A stretch of DNA of 7,110 nucleotides from Tannerellaceae bacterium (GTDB taxonomy: Bacteria > Bacteroidota > Bacteroidia > Bacteroidales > Tannerellaceae): assembly GCA_031265595.1 (NCBI GenBank), contig JAISCM010000016.1, forward strand, positions 1 to 7,110, in the 5' to 3' direction. The notes beneath the pieces were generated by a model. The model ran no database searches and had not been told where the DNA came from. It saw only the letters and a list, made by a program, of their open reading frames with translations. Position numbers and translations under genes: made by a program. Shown piece after piece: positions 5,601 through 7,110 of this stretch (the first letter of the stretch is position 1; each line of letters opens with the position of its first letter).

Positions 5601-7110
5601 TCCCTTTCGTTCGAAACATACCTTCGGCATAAAGGCTACCGTTCGGATCGTCTATACTGATAATCCCATCATACCCGTTTCGCTGGAAATTACCTGATAG
5701 CTGTAAGTTCTCATACCGGTAGTTCTTATAATCGAACTCGCTCGCCTCCGCTTTTACATTCCCGGCAAAATATCCCCCTACCGGCCGTTTCGCATCAATA
5801 GATACTTTAAACCGGGCAATTCCATACGGGTTATCTTCTTCAAAAAGATCGCTGATCAGTAATTCGGAGGTAGAAATAGTTCCGCGTACATAAGCCGCGA
5901 TATTTTTATCCGGATTACTTCCGAACAAAACATCCGTCTCTACCGAGCCTATAGCTGATGACAATTTACCATAAGCAACCAGGTTATCAAAGAAGCCCGA
6001 TATTTCGCCTGTAAAATTAATCGTCCCCAGCCGGTGAACCGGTTCCGGCAATATCACCGTGTCTTTACTGAAATTATTTAGCAGGCCGGTCAGCCCTTCG
6101 TTCGTTATATACATCTTATTTACCTCGCCCAATAGATAAGCTTCTTCGGGATGTGTGATGCCGGTAAGCGACATTTTCCCGATAAAAAGCATTTTCTCCA
6201 TATACGTAAGGGTCAATCGTTTCAGAGCTATATCATTAATAAAGCCGGATGCTTCGGCAGATAATTCCACATAATCAACAAAGTTTCCGAATGCCGGGAC
6301 GAAACAGGACAGTTCTTTTAAGTAAATATGCGAAGGAGCTATATCAAGCGTAACGGGCGCTTTATCCAGAAAGCTCTCCCCATCGGTCACTTCCGTCAGA
6401 CGGATATTGGCGCGGTCTATCTTCAAATCGGTCTTCGGAAGCTTTACCTGAAAGTTTTGTACAAAGGCGCTATCCCGGTTTCCTACGATGTTCAGCGACA
6501 GCTTCTCCAGATCAAACCCCGAAGCTTCCGTAAAGCTCATCTTTTTGATCGTAGCATTCAGGCTATCTTCATTAAATGCTTTCAATGTTATTTTGGCGCT
6601 GATGTCTTTTATGTCTACATGTTTCGCATTAAACTTACCGGGAGTAGCCGGTTCGCTCAGTACGTCGTATGTAAAATTACCTTTCCGTATCAGAATAGAA
6701 TTGAACTGTAAGTCGATAGCCGGCGATTGCTTCGTGCTATCCCTGCTTGCAAAGGCGTCGATAACAAATTGAAGGTTTAGCTTATCGCCGGGCGTATTTT
6801 TATTCAAATGCAGGGAGAAGCCCAGCAGGCGGACGGTTGTAAATACAAACTTTCCTTTCAGCAAAGGGAAGGGTTTAAATCCGGCCGTCACATGGTTTGC
6901 TTCAAATAAGGTATTCCCGGCCTCATCTTCCAGGTAGAGGCCGTCTAACACCAAACGGTTAAACCATTCGATATCTACTTTACCAATGCGAACAGGCACA
7001 TTCAGGCGATTGGATAATTCCGTCACAGCTATGCCCGCTACTTTCCGCTGAATGAATGGAATATTCAATAAAATAACAGGGATAGCGTAGAAAATCCAAA
7101 AGATAGTAAA
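2668..7110 (-). CDS. tamB: TamB-family translocation/assembly protein (5' end beyond the window)
   Basis: 1,480 residues are visible. TamB is an inner-membrane-anchored, periplasm-spanning beta-groove protein of the AsmA-like group, linked to outer-membrane protein assembly with a BamA-like partner (TamA) and to phospholipid transport. The first about 20 visible residues (FTIFWIFYAIPVILLNIPFI) are the end of the N-terminal membrane helix. An AsmA-like start follows (ELSNRLNVPVRIGKVDIEWF). About 900 residues of repetitive beta-strand sequence come next, then the C-terminal DUF490 domain (PF04357) from roughly residue 1000. Typical DUF490 sequence includes GTFRILQGDYNFSLQQ, a conserved segment LERQVKSYVNTEDMMTRQIV (about 1291-1310) and closing strands EFDIEYLLTRTGEIRLKAYN. 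It ends with five arginines and a proline-rich tail. The frame is open to base 7110 with no ATG in 7069-7110, so the TTG at 7066-7068 is not the start. The length is typical for Bacteroidota. Its promoter is not in the window. Confidence 0.93.
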   Translation of the reverse strand, partial: FTIFWIFYAIPVILLNIPFIQRKVAGIAVTELSNRLNVPVRIGKVDIEWFNRLVLDGLYLEDEAGNTLFEANHVTAGFKPFPLLKGKFVFTTVRLLGFSLHLNKNTPGDKLNLQFVIDAFASRDSTKQSPAIDLQFNSILIRKGNFTYDVLSEPATPGKFNAKHVDIKDISAKITLKAFNEDSLNATIKKMSFTEASGFDLEKLSLNIVGNRDSAFVQNFQVKLPKTDLKIDRANIRLTEVTDGESFLDKAPVTLDIAPSHIYLKELSCFVPAFGNFVDYVELSAEASGFINDIALKRLTLTYMEKMLFIGKMSLTGITHPEEAYLLGEVNKMYITNEGLTGLLNNFSKDTVILPEPVHRLGTINFTGEISGFFDNLVAYGKLSSAIGSVETDVLFGSNPDKNIAAYVRGTISTSELLISDLFEEDNPYGIARFKVSIDAKRPVGGYFAGNVKAEASEFDYKNYRYENLQLSGNFQRNGYDGIISIDDPNGSLYAEGMFRTKGKNSIFNFTADLAHFRPDNLNLTDTYESPEISASLKADFTGDNIDNVEGSITLDSLTIRTAPSDFFLKQLRVEASGASDNKLLTISSDVVTGEVKGVYSFSTLLPSLFRTLNGYLPALIETTTQRQEIKANNFRFHLSLENTEALSNTLKLPFTVLSKGSVAGEYNNLHNTFRMEMLLPQFRLSGMMFDSFALKCENLSDLIDLQVNVANYNKKGLRNDLRLQANAQDNKITASLDWVNNKERRFESSLTASAFFIQDENENGRKSLRTEIGIDEGSLIINDRIWHIEQAGITAINNRIDISNFYVSHDTQYIRVDGTVSKDPQDVVVLDLNDIELSYIFDIINNPVLQFGGLATGIFNISGLYTTPVLKTDNFEVERFSFNQVGLGRLHLHSEWDDAQQGIAMKGSIYANDTTYTDVNGYIFPVGAKSGLSLQFGAHGINVAFLYPFMDNIATSIKGRGWGDIRLHGPFKELNVEGRAFVEDGGIGIGVLNTYYTFSDSVIMDDRSLRIDNAAMYDRFGNSGTVNLTLHHKHFKEMDYLVDISAYNMLVYDATQKHNPLLYGAVFGSGEARITGNEQIVNLDINMANAPKTAVSLDFMSRSSAEEYNFITFVSKDSLLHPGAGSTKKEPLYNPLALTDEGAEVRINLNLDVNPDASIELIMDPTSGDKIKGVGSGRLQIDYGTKSDLRMYGTFRILQGDYNFSLQQLIHKNFKIRDGSTVHFNGNPFDATINIDATYSLTANIGDLDQSLLLESARTNIPVNCVLKLDGMLQNPAISFDIELPGSNEDLERQVKSYVNTEDMMTRQIVYLLVLNKFYTEDIYRTGRTNEFSAVTSAAISSQISNILSTITDKVQIGTNIRASQEGFNETEFEMLLSSQLLDNRLIFNGNFGYKSNPNVKNVFVGEFDIEYLLTRTGEIRLKAYNHANDMYRYLKQSLTTQGIGIMYKKDFSSFSELFRRRRRPLIVAPAGIPPVLPD

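Noticed and set aside
2864..6772. Many + strand frames of 60-127 codons inside the tamB region
   Set aside because: They are antisense shadows of a continuous 1,480-codon gene with clear family motifs. None has a convincing domain, promoter or signal sequence.

Overview
The window looks like chromosomal DNA of a Bacteroidales bacterium (Bacteroides/Parabacteroides/Dysgonomonas type; the genus cannot be fixed from sequence alone). Three things point there: a DUF4834-type small membrane protein, a Bacteroidota-style TamB of about 1,500 residues, and intergenic promoters of the Bacteroidota form (TAnnTTTG as the -7 element) with no clear Shine-Dalgarno sequences.

Layout, left to right: (1) bases 1-107, the last 34 codons of an unidentified + strand gene. 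(2) 108-365, minus strand, a DUF4834-like single-pass membrane protein; the two stop codons abut inside TGATCA. (3) 366-733, a divergent intergenic region with a candidate promoter at each end and, between them, an array of four short palindromes (487-572) nested in a larger inverted repeat (481-577). (4) 734-1633, + strand, an exported SMP-30/gluconolactonase-family beta-propeller enzyme. (5) 1634-1763, a gap with a good Bacteroidota promoter and a near-palindromic candidate operator. (6) 1764-2384 and 2377-2661, + strand, an 8-bp overlapping pair: a six-helix membrane protein of unknown function and a small winged-helix DNA-binding protein. (7) 2668 to the right edge, minus strand, most of a tamB gene; its true start lies outside the window because the reading frame stays open to the last base and encodes part of the N-terminal membrane anchor.

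Most of the window is ordinary accessory or housekeeping chromosome. TamB acts in outer-membrane biogenesis, DUF4834 is an envelope protein of unknown role, the lactonase is probably periplasmic, and the membrane protein/regulator pair is probably a self-contained, possibly autoregulated unit. I see no mobile element, phage, CRISPR array, tRNA or rRNA, and no convincing new multi-gene system. The items most worth a second look are the palindrome array, the membrane protein/winged-helix pair with its candidate operator, and the off-window start of tamB.
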